A DNA stretch of 5,375 nucleotides from JAUSPI01 sp964454305 (lineage in GTDB: Bacteria > Desulfobacterota > Syntrophia > Syntrophales > JADFWA01): positions 1 to 5,375 of the forward strand of contig CAYVXX010000111.1 of assembly GCA_964454305.1 (NCBI GenBank), written 5' to 3'. Below are positions 1 through 5,345 of the stretch, piece by piece. A model generated the notes under the pieces. That model made no database searches. It saw only the letters and a list, made by a program, of their open reading frames with translations, and had not been told where the DNA came from. The position numbers and the translations under genes are program-made. Each line of letters opens with the position of its first letter. The stretch's first letter is position 1.

Positions 1-58
1 TTTTAAACTTTAAATCCGTCAAAAACGGTTCACTTTTAATTCTTAAATGACACAAAAG

Positions 59-95
59 TTAAAATTCCTTGACTTCAAAATGGTATAAATATATT
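59..95 (+). promoter_or_regulatory. Putative promoter of the TPR-SLH lipoprotein gene
   Basis: The AT-rich stretch upstream of the lipoprotein gene holds a TTGACT (69-74) resembling a sigma-70 -35 box, with TATATT at 90-95 after a short 15-bp spacer. An alternative is an extended -10, TGGTATAAA (81-89), which needs no strong -35. Either would give a transcript starting near 95-105 and a leader of about 140 nt. No operator palindrome is evident. The call rests on box similarity only, and AT-rich DNA gives chance matches. Confidence 0.4.
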
Positions 96-103
96 TGTAA
101 TAA

Positions 104-240
104 ATAGAAAAATTAAAATAACCCTGGAGGTAATCATCTTCATTAGGAAGAGAGCATCGAGAATATGGTTGTCCGCCGTATCAAGGGCGGGGTAAAGTTT
201 TGTTCAGAACATTTTTACATTTAACAGAAGGGGGGAAGCT
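104..240 (+). other. Probable 5' leader of the lipoprotein gene, with small hairpins and a possible 19-codon ORF
   Basis: Between the putative promoter and the start codon lies about 137 nt that could be an untranslated leader. It contains TCTTC/GAAGA (137-141 with 147-151, loop ATTAG) and CCGCC/GGCGG (173-177 with 186-190, 8-nt loop); ACCC at 121-124 could close onto GGGT at 190-193. An ATG at 165 opens a 19-codon frame ending in TAA at 222-224 (MVVRRIKGGVKFCSEHFYI), with only a weak GAGAG (150-154) as a ribosome site. GGAGG at 126-130 is a better ribosome site but has no ATG, GTG or TTG at a usable distance. No consensus of a riboswitch class I know was recognised. Function is unknown and the structures are short. 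Confidence 0.25.
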
Positions 241-1410
241 ATGATACGTCAATTTAAATGCAATAATTGCTTCGTTTTATTAATGATAGTTGCCATATGT
301 GCTTTTGTTTTTTCCTGTGCACCGGAGGCAAGAAAACCATTAAGCCAGCTGGATACTCCCGAACACCATACGTATACGGGACTGAAACTGCTCAATCAGG
401 GTAAGTACCAGTATGCCGAGAGGGAATTTGAGCTGGCCATTCAGCTTGATCCAAAGTTTTCCAAAGCTTATGTGGGTCTCGGATTGGCTAAAGCCTATAA
501 AAGGGACTTCGAAAATGCCTTTGATTTAATGAAAAATGGGTGGAGTTATGCCAAGACAAAGGATGAAAAAGTCTTTGTTCATATCGGAAAAATAAGACTA
601 TATACGATGAGCAAGGAGAATAAAGACTGGCTGGAACGGGCCAAAGAACAGTTTAACTATGCTATTGTTCTCGATCCAAAGTCTTCTGCTGCCTATTATT
701 TTATGGGCCTTGCGTATAAAGGAGGGCTGGAGTTTGACCTGGCTGGAAAGATGTTCAGCAAGGTGCTTGACTTGAAGGACAGTTATGTAGGAGAAGCTGA
801 TAACCAGTGGAAATTAATCCAGAAGATACAGAGAGCCATGCCGGGTACAATTACAGGAAAGAGAATTGCCATTGTTGAGAGTATTACCAGGGCCGATGTG
901 GCGGCGCTGTTTATGGAAGAATTGAAAATAGATGTGCTTTATGAGAAGAGAACACTGAAGACATTTGACACGTCTTTCAAATACCTTGGTAAGCTCAAGG
1001 TTGAGAAAGAAAAAGCGGCTGCCGCAACGGATATTGCGGAGCATCCATTGAAGGCTGATATTGAAGGTATTCTGGAGATAGGTGTCCGTGGCCTGGAGAA
1101 CTATCCCGATGATGCTTTCCACCCGAATGATTTGGTAACCAGGGCTAACTATGCCATGATGATTGAGGACATATTGATTAAGGTTACCGGTGAAAAGGAT
1201 CTGGCGACCAAATTTATCGGGAGCGCTTCCCCGTTTCCGGATTTAAGATCTGATCTTCCTTATTTTAATGCCGTCATGGTTGTTACCTCAAGGGGCATTA
1301 TGCAGGCAAAAGACTTTACTACCGGCGAGTTTGCCCCACTGGGTTCGGTCTCAGGTGTGGATGCCCTTTTAGTCATCAGGAAGATAAAAGAACAGTTGAA
1401 ATTTTTCTAA
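241..1410 (+). CDS. TPR and S-layer-homology (SLH) domain lipoprotein
   Basis: Complete 389-residue protein. The N-terminus is a lipoprotein signal: a basic start, a hydrophobic core (about residues 11-24) and a lipobox-like VFSC with the lipidated cysteine at C26. Alanine follows the cysteine, which by the usual +2 rule favours the outer membrane. Residues about 42-110 form two TPRs (GKYQYAEREFELAIQLDP at 54-71 is a clear one), and residues about 131-185 form at least one more (EQFNYAIVLDPKSSAAYYF). The C-terminal half is SLH-like: a half-repeat ITRADVAALF (215-224), a good repeat at about 264-312 ending YPDDAFHPNDLVTRANYA, and a weaker one at about 332-382 starting FPDL. Such proteins are expected to be periplasm-facing and to anchor or scaffold partners at the outer membrane or cell wall; the partner here is unknown. 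ATG 241 follows AAGGGGGG (228-235) at normal spacing and keeps the whole signal peptide, while the next ATG (283) would remove most of it. It appears monocistronic. Confidence 0.88.
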   Translation: MIRQFKCNNCFVLLMIVAICAFVFSCAPEARKPLSQLDTPEHHTYTGLKLLNQGKYQYAEREFELAIQLDPKFSKAYVGLGLAKAYKRDFENAFDLMKNGWSYAKTKDEKVFVHIGKIRLYTMSKENKDWLERAKEQFNYAIVLDPKSSAAYYFMGLAYKGGLEFDLAGKMFSKVLDLKDSYVGEADNQWKLIQKIQRAMPGTITGKRIAIVESITRADVAALFMEELKIDVLYEKRTLKTFDTSFKYLGKLKVEKEKAAAATDIAEHPLKADIEGILEIGVRGLENYPDDAFHPNDLVTRANYAMMIEDILIKVTGEKDLATKFIGSASPFPDLRSDLPYFNAVMVVTSRGIMQAKDFTTGEFAPLGSVSGVDALLVIRKIKEQLKFF

Positions 1411-1447
1411 GAGTGTAAAAAATTATCGCTGATGCTGTTCAATTGAG

Positions 1448-1465
1448 AATCATTTAATGATTTTT
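1448..1465 (+). terminator. Weak AT-rich hairpin with T-run, possible terminator of the lipoprotein gene
   Basis: AATCATT (1448-1454) and AATGATT (1456-1462) are perfect inverted copies around one base, and the right arm runs into five Ts (1461-1465). It lies 38 bp after the lipoprotein stop codon, where a terminator would be expected. The stem has a single G-C pair and the real loop must open to at least 3 nt, so it would be weak. The GC-rich palindromes just downstream could equally end or protect the transcript. Confidence 0.3.
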
Positions 1466-1476
1466 AAGCACTATAA

Positions 1477-1534
1477 AATCCCCCTCTATCCCCCCCGAAT
1501 AAAAAAGGGAAAGAGTTAAGAGGGGGTTCCCTTT
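1477..1534. repeat. Degenerate TCCCCC/GGGGGA-type intergenic palindrome
   Basis: CCCCCTCT (1480-1487) is inversely repeated as AGAGGGGG (1519-1526), and A1478/T1528 match beyond one mismatch. Nested inside, TCCC (1489-1492) faces GGGA (1507-1510). The layout AATCCCCCTCTATCCCCC, A-rich centre, GGGA, AGAGGGGGTT is what I remember of a dispersed palindrome common between genes in Desulfobacterota, Cyanobacteria and others. The inner right arm has only three Gs, so this copy looks decayed. An alternative fold pairs AAAGGGAA (1504-1511) with TTCCCTTT (1527-1534), a perfect 8-bp stem that excludes the outer one. No coding potential. Family identity is from memory; the symmetry is seen directly. Confidence 0.7.
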
Positions 1535-1584
1535 AAGATCGGCACAAAGTGACAAAGGCCTCAGAGGCAGACAAGAAGTAAAGT

Positions 1585-1611
1585 GAAGCCTCGCCCACAG
1601 GGCGGGGCTTC
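1585..1611 (+). repeat. GC-rich hairpin A (first copy of twin hairpin unit)
   Basis: GAAGCCTCGCCC (1585-1596) pairs with GGGCGGGGCTTC (1600-1611) around the 3-nt loop ACA: 12 consecutive pairs including one T-G wobble at 1591/1605. No T-run follows (CCCGGTAAGG), so it is not a standard intrinsic terminator; a block to 3' exonucleases or a repeat-unit structure fits better. The segment CGCCCACAGGGCGGGGCTT (1592-1610) recurs with one change at 1652-1670. Confidence 0.75.
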
Positions 1612-1637
1612 CCGGTAAGGAACGTTTATTTTATATT

Positions 1638-1680
1638 GCGCCCCTTACCCCCGCCTACAGGGCGGGGCTTGCGGGTGCGC
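1638..1680 (+). repeat. GC-rich hairpin B (second copy of twin hairpin unit)
   Basis: CCCCGCCT (1649-1656) pairs with GGGCGGGG (1660-1667) around ACA, with one T-G wobble next to the loop. Beyond an internal loop the stem resumes: GCGCCCC (1638-1644) pairs with GGGTGCGC (1673-1680), leaving T1676 bulged. The apical segment CGCCTACAGGGCGGGGCTT (1652-1670) matches hairpin A in 18 of 19 bases at an offset of exactly 60 bp. The basal stems differ, so only the apical part was duplicated or conserved. The left arm of A could also pair with the right arm of B. Confidence 0.65.
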
Positions 1681-1721
1681 TCCCGGTCACTTTGTGCCTT
1701 TTAAGCAATGTGTCCACATAT

Positions 1722-1740
1722 TTTCCGGGTAGACCGGAAA
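1722..1740 (+). promoter_or_regulatory. Perfect 7-bp hairpin upstream of valS, role unknown
   Basis: TTTCCGG (1722-1728) and CCGGAAA (1734-1740) are exact inverted copies with the loop GTAGA. It ends 61 bp before the valS start. It could be a hairpin in the valS leader or an operator-like dyad. No T-run follows and no T-box sequence (AGGGTGG...CCGCG type) is present, so T-box control of this synthetase is not supported. I found no convincing promoter between 1699 and 1790. Confidence 0.4.
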
Positions 1741-1801
1741 TGGGCAGGTATTCCTCAAGCGGTCGGTTTTAGTAAATGGGAATTTCTTATGGAGACGAGA
1801 G

Positions 1802-4462
1802 ATGGAAGAAAAGTTGTTGAGTAAATCTTATGAATCTCATGGAGTTGAAGTAAAGTGGTATAAGTACTGGCTTGATAATAATTATTTCAGGGCGGATGAT
1901 AAAAGCGAAAGAAAACCTTTTTCAATCGTTATACCACCGCCAAACGTGACCGGAATACTCCATATGGGGCATGCATTGAATAATGTTCTACAGGATATTA
2001 TTGTCCGGCATAAGAGAATGCAGGGGTATAATGCCCTGTGGATGCCGGGTACGGATCATGCGGGGATTGCCACGCAGAATGTTGTTGAACAGGAACTGGC
2101 GAGGGAGGGGATTACAAGGCATGACCTCGGCAGGGAAAAGTTTATTGAAAGGGTATGGGAGTGGAAGGAGAAATATGGAGGAGTTATTATAAACCAGCTC
2201 AAGAGACTCGGATGTTCCTGCGACTGGTCAAGGGAACGCTTCACTATGGATGAAGGGTTGACGAGGGCTGTGAGAGAGAGCTTTGTAAGGCTCTATAATG
2301 ATGGCCTTATCTATCAGGGGGATTATATTATCAACTGGTGTCCCAGGTGTCATACGGCCATATCGGATCTGGAGGTTGAATATAAAGAAGAAGAGGGTGG
2401 ACTGTGGGATATCAGATATCCCTTTGCCGATGGTGAGGGGGATATTGTTGTGACCACGACGCGTCCGGAAACTATGCTGGGAGATACGGCGGTTGCAGTT
2501 AACCCTCATGATGAAAGATACAAAGATATGATCGGAAGAGAAGTTATCCTTCCCCTGGTTAATAAAAAAATACCAGTTATCGCGGATGATTATGTGTCAA
2601 AGGAGTTTGGTTCCGGAGCAGTGAAAATAACACCCGCTTGTGATCCAAACGACTTTGCAATGGCTGAAAGACACGGGCTTGAAATTCTCGAGATAATGGA
2701 TGAAAGCGCTGTAATTAATGAGAACGGGGGCATTTATCGGGGGCAGGATCGCGATGAGTGTAGGAAAAATGTTGTTCATGATCTCGAACAGGGAGGGTAT
2801 CTGGTCGGCAAAGAACCCTATATCCACAACGTGGGACATTGTTACAGATGTAGAACTGCTATAGAGCCGACAGTTTCCAGACAGTGGTTCGTAAAGGTAA
2901 AACCGCTTGCCAAGGCTGCTTCCGCGGCTGTTATTAAAGGTAAAACCAGGATAGTTCCATCCACGTGGGAAGGGACTTATTTTGACTGGATGGAGAATAT
3001 CCGCGACTGGTGTATTTCCAGACAGATATGGTGGGGTCACAGAATACCTGTCTGGTATTGTGAAGATTGCGGGGGCGTAATTGCTTCGGTGAAGGACCCG
3101 GATAGCTGTCCTGAGTGTAAAGGGAACTCGCTCAGGCAGGAGGAAGATGTTCTGGATACATGGTTCAGTTCCGCACTCTGGCCTTTTTCAACCCTTGGGT
3201 GGCCGGACAAAACAGATGCCTTGAAGACGTTTTATCCCACATCCCTTCTTATTACCGGGTTTGATATCCTATTTTTCTGGGTAGCGAGGATGATGATGAT
3301 GGGACTTTATGTAATGAAAGAAGTTCCCTTTGATAATGTCTATCTCCACGCCCTTGTTCGTGATGAAGAAGGACACAAGATGAGCAAATCGAGTGGGAAT
3401 ATAATAGATCCCCTTGAAATGATAGAAAAATATGGAGCAGATGCCTTCAGATTTACACTCGCGGCATTCACGGCTCAGGGGAGAGATGTGAAGATGTCGG
3501 AGGAGCGTATCGAAGGCTACCGGCATTTTGTTACCAAGATATGGAATGCCACAAGGTTTTCCATGATGAGTCTTGAGGATTATCCTGCAGGAGGTGTCGA
3601 ACCTCAAAAAGGAGATTACTCGCTTTGTGACCGTTGGATTAAAGACAGATTTAACAAGACCGCAGGAGATGTGACAAAATATTTGGATGAATACAGGTTT
3701 AATGATGCCGCCCATAGCATATATAACTTTGTTTGGCACGAGCTGTGTGACTGGTATCTTGAGCTTATAAAGCCTGTTCTGTATGGTAATAATGCCTTGG
3801 CAAAAAGACTTGCCGCTCAGCAGATACTTCTTCTCGTTTTAAAAGGTTCCATAAAGCTTCTTCATCCCTTTATGCCATTTGTGACCGAGGAAATATGGCA
3901 GAAACTCGGGGGTGATGGAGCTTCTATCATGATAAGCAAATTCCCGGCAGTGGATGATGACCTTCGTGATGAGGATGCGGAAAAAGAAATGGGGATTATC
4001 ATAGATGTAATTACCAGTATCAGAAACATAAGAGGCGAAATGATTATTCCCCCATCAAAAAAATTAAAAGTGATCGTTTCGGTTCCTGATAAAGAGATGG
4101 AGTTCGTGGTGACTTCCGGAAGGGATTACATTGTCGATCTGGGCAATCTGGAGGAATTAACCGTCTGCGGTGAGATTGAGGAACCGAAAGGTGCCGCAAT
4201 AGGTGTTGCAGGTTCTTTGAGGGTATTTGTGTTACTGGAAGGAGCGATAGATATACCGGCAGAGAAAGCAAGGCTCGAAAAGAAAATTGCCAAAATTAGA
4301 AAAACCCTCACTGTTATTTCTAAAAAACTTGCCAATCGTGATTTTAAAGAGAAGGCTGCAGAAGCAGTTATAAATAAGGAAGAAGCAAATTTCAAGGAAC
4401 TTAACGAGAAATATGCCGTGCTCGAAGCGGCCATTAAAAGGCTTAAGAAGATAGAGGCGTAA
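1802..4462 (+). CDS. valS: Valyl-tRNA synthetase (class I, complete)
   Basis: Cytoplasmic enzyme that attaches valine to tRNA-Val using ATP and hydrolyses mischarged threonyl-tRNA. The 886 residues match the family's usual length. Class I signatures are intact: PPPNVTGILHMGH with HMGH at 54-57, and KMSKS at 526-530. The editing domain (CP1) is marked by TTTRPETMLGD (218-228) and GSGAVKITPACDPNDF (270-285). DTWFSSALWPF (from 452) is a typical ValRS stretch. Four CxxC pairs (C180/C183, C347/C350, C420/C423, C436/C439) suggest two zinc-binding sites. A helical anticodon-binding domain follows (about 615-770), then a Lys/Glu-rich C-terminal coiled coil (about 819-886), which separates ValRS from IleRS. 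ATG 1802 has GGAGA (1791-1795) at 6-nt spacing. An odd point is cysteine (C280) where I recall histidine in TPAHDPNDF. It is probably co-transcribed with nadC. Confidence 0.98.
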   Translation: MEEKLLSKSYESHGVEVKWYKYWLDNNYFRADDKSERKPFSIVIPPPNVTGILHMGHALNNVLQDIIVRHKRMQGYNALWMPGTDHAGIATQNVVEQELAREGITRHDLGREKFIERVWEWKEKYGGVIINQLKRLGCSCDWSRERFTMDEGLTRAVRESFVRLYNDGLIYQGDYIINWCPRCHTAISDLEVEYKEEEGGLWDIRYPFADGEGDIVVTTTRPETMLGDTAVAVNPHDERYKDMIGREVILPLVNKKIPVIADDYVSKEFGSGAVKITPACDPNDFAMAERHGLEILEIMDESAVINENGGIYRGQDRDECRKNVVHDLEQGGYLVGKEPYIHNVGHCYRCRTAIEPTVSRQWFVKVKPLAKAASAAVIKGKTRIVPSTWEGTYFDWMENIRDWCISRQIWWGHRIPVWYCEDCGGVIASVKDPDSCPECKGNSLRQEEDVLDTWFSSALWPFSTLGWPDKTDALKTFYPTSLLITGFDILFFWVARMMMMGLYVMKEVPFDNVYLHALVRDEEGHKMSKSSGNIIDPLEMIEKYGADAFRFTLAAFTAQGRDVKMSEERIEGYRHFVTKIWNATRFSMMSLEDYPAGGVEPQKGDYSLCDRWIKDRFNKTAGDVTKYLDEYRFNDAAHSIYNFVWHELCDWYLELIKPVLYGNNALAKRLAAQQILLLVLKGSIKLLHPFMPFVTEEIWQKLGGDGASIMISKFPAVDDDLRDEDAEKEMGIIIDVITSIRNIRGEMIIPPSKKLKVIVSVPDKEMEFVVTSGRDYIVDLGNLEELTVCGEIEEPKGAAIGVAGSLRVFVLLEGAIDIPAEKARLEKKIAKIRKTLTVISKKLANRDFKEKAAEAVINKEEANFKELNEKYAVLEAAIKRLKKIEA

Positions 4463-4486
4463 GGAGCTATGCTTCTTCCAAAATAA
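4461..4486 (+). promoter_or_regulatory. Strong ribosome site and 5-codon mini-ORF between valS and nadC
   Basis: AAGGAG (4461-4466) overlaps the valS TAA stop and is the best Shine-Dalgarno-like sequence in the spacer. It is followed at only 2 nt by ATG 4469, which opens the frame M-L-L-P-K and stops at TAA 4484-4486, 18 nt before the nadC ATG. The spacing is too tight for good initiation at this ATG, and it is too far (38 nt) to serve nadC directly. It may hold ribosomes near the valS stop and help coupling, or be a relic. Confidence 0.3.
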
Positions 4487-4504
4487 TTAAGATGAGCGGA
4501 TATC

Positions 4505-5341
4505 ATGTACCAGAAACACGTCATACAAGGGCTGATACAGTCGGCTCTTAAGGAAGATATAGGCTCCGGTGATATAACCACCTCGGCTGTCCTGTCGGGA
4601 AGAGAAGTTGGTAATGCCCGCGTCGTGGCGAAGGAGGATATGGTTGTAGCGGGGATTGGAATTTTTAAAGAGGTCTTTTCATTTTCAGAAGAAAAAGTTG
4701 AATTTACAGATAGAGTTGAAGATGGTGAGCTTGTCGAAAGTGGGGACGTACTTACGGAGATGTCAGGAAACCTGGGAGATATCCTCACTGCGGAGAGAGT
4801 GGCGCTGAATTTTCTTCAAAGAATGTGCGGGATTGCCACTCTGACGCGAAGATATGTGGATGAGATCAGGGGAACCGGTGCAAAGATTTTAGATACAAGA
4901 AAAACAACGCCAGGTTTGAGGGTCCTGGAGAAATATGCCGTAATGATTGGCGGAGGCTTTAACCATAGATTCGGCCTCTATGACGGTATTTTGATAAAGG
5001 ACAACCATATTGATGCCGCCGGTGGTATTATTGCTGCTGTTGAGATGGTAAATAAAGGCGTTCCTCATACCTTGAAGATAGAAATTGAAGTAAAGAATTT
5101 GAGAGAAGTTGAAGAGGCGCTATCCGCAGGAGTAGACGTCATAATGCTCGATAATATGGATGTTGAGGAAATGAAGAAAGCAGTTTCCCTTATAAAAGGG
5201 AGAGTTTTAGTCGAAGCTTCAGGAAATATCACCCTATCCAACGTAAAAAAGATTGCTGAGACCGGAGTGGATTTTATATCTATAGGAGCGCTTACCCATT
5301 CAGCACCATCATCTGACATAAGTCTGAAGCTGAAAACCTAA
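4505..5341 (+). CDS. nadC: Quinolinate phosphoribosyltransferase (decarboxylating), NAD biosynthesis
   Basis: Cytoplasmic enzyme that converts quinolinate and PRPP to nicotinate mononucleotide, CO2 and pyrophosphate, the step after NadB and NadA in de novo NAD synthesis. At 278 residues it is full length. The N-terminal domain opens with the family's ALKEDIGSGDITT (14-26). ERVALNFLQR (97-106) leads into the barrel domain. The substrate-binding sequences are present: DTRKTTPGLR (130-139), GGGFNHR (149-155) with GLYD, then LIKDNHI (163-169). Acidic barrel-edge residues E195 (IEIEV) and D216 (MLDNM), and VEASGN (236-241), are also in place; ISIGALTHSAP (258-268) closes the barrel. No key residue is missing. 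ATG 4505 is the first possible start after an in-frame stop at 4493. Its ribosome site is weak (GCGGA, 4496-4500), which fits translation coupled to valS, whose stop lies 42 bp upstream. A valS-nadC neighbourhood, often with birA and coaX following, is familiar to me from Desulfobacterota. Confidence 0.97.
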   Translation: MYQKHVIQGLIQSALKEDIGSGDITTSAVLSGREVGNARVVAKEDMVVAGIGIFKEVFSFSEEKVEFTDRVEDGELVESGDVLTEMSGNLGDILTAERVALNFLQRMCGIATLTRRYVDEIRGTGAKILDTRKTTPGLRVLEKYAVMIGGGFNHRFGLYDGILIKDNHIDAAGGIIAAVEMVNKGVPHTLKIEIEVKNLREVEEALSAGVDVIMLDNMDVEEMKKAVSLIKGRVLVEASGNITLSNVKKIAETGVDFISIGALTHSAPSSDISLKLKT

Positions 5342-5345
5342 AGTT

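Larger units (their letters stand above)
1541..1698. repeat. 158-bp MITE-like or REP-like element with perfect 13-bp terminal inverted repeats
   Basis: GGCACAAAGTGAC (1541-1553) and GTCACTTTGTGCC (1686-1698) are perfect reverse complements bounding 132 bp. The interior holds GCCTCAGAGGC (1558-1568), a 12-bp hairpin (1585-1611), a GGTAAGG/CCTTACC pair (1614-1620 with 1643-1649) and a second GC-rich hairpin (1638-1680). No ORF of useful length lies inside, so if mobile it would be non-autonomous. The GGCACAAAGTGACAAAGGC end resembles repeats I recall between genes of Desulfobacterota and other environmental bacteria. It could instead be two solo repeats in opposite orientation that only look like element ends. 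Confidence 0.6.

Noticed and set aside
16..28. CCGT/ACGG mini hairpin near the left edge, as a terminator of an upstream gene
   Set aside because: Only a 4-bp stem, and no continuous T-run directly after it; no upstream coding sequence is visible to judge it against.
814..1122. Minus-strand open frame inside the lipoprotein gene
   Set aside because: Antisense to a coherent TPR-SLH protein, with no ribosome site or recognisable domain; treated as a shadow.
1684..1698. Possible sigma-54 promoter (GG...GC) before valS
   Set aside because: The GG and GC elements are 11 rather than 12 positions apart and the sequence is simply the right terminal arm of the 158-bp repeat.
1411..1801. CRISPR array, suspected because of repeated GC-rich units 60 bp apart
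   Set aside because: Only two copies, which are themselves hairpins with partial identity, and no series of repeats with unique spacers; no cas gene is present.
1699..1801. T-box riboswitch controlling valS
   Set aside because: No T-box sequence, specifier-type stem or antiterminator/terminator pair with a T-run could be found in the leader.
1789..1824. ATG at 1789 opening an 11-codon frame that overlaps the valS start
   Set aside because: It has no good ribosome site; its first bases are part of the GGAGA that serves valS. Out of frame and probably chance.
4126..4788. Open frame of 220 codons on the minus strand spanning the valS-nadC junction
   Set aside because: It lies antisense to the well-supported valS and nadC frames, its translation is Ser/Thr/Ile-rich and low in complexity as expected of a complement frame, and it matches no family I recognise.
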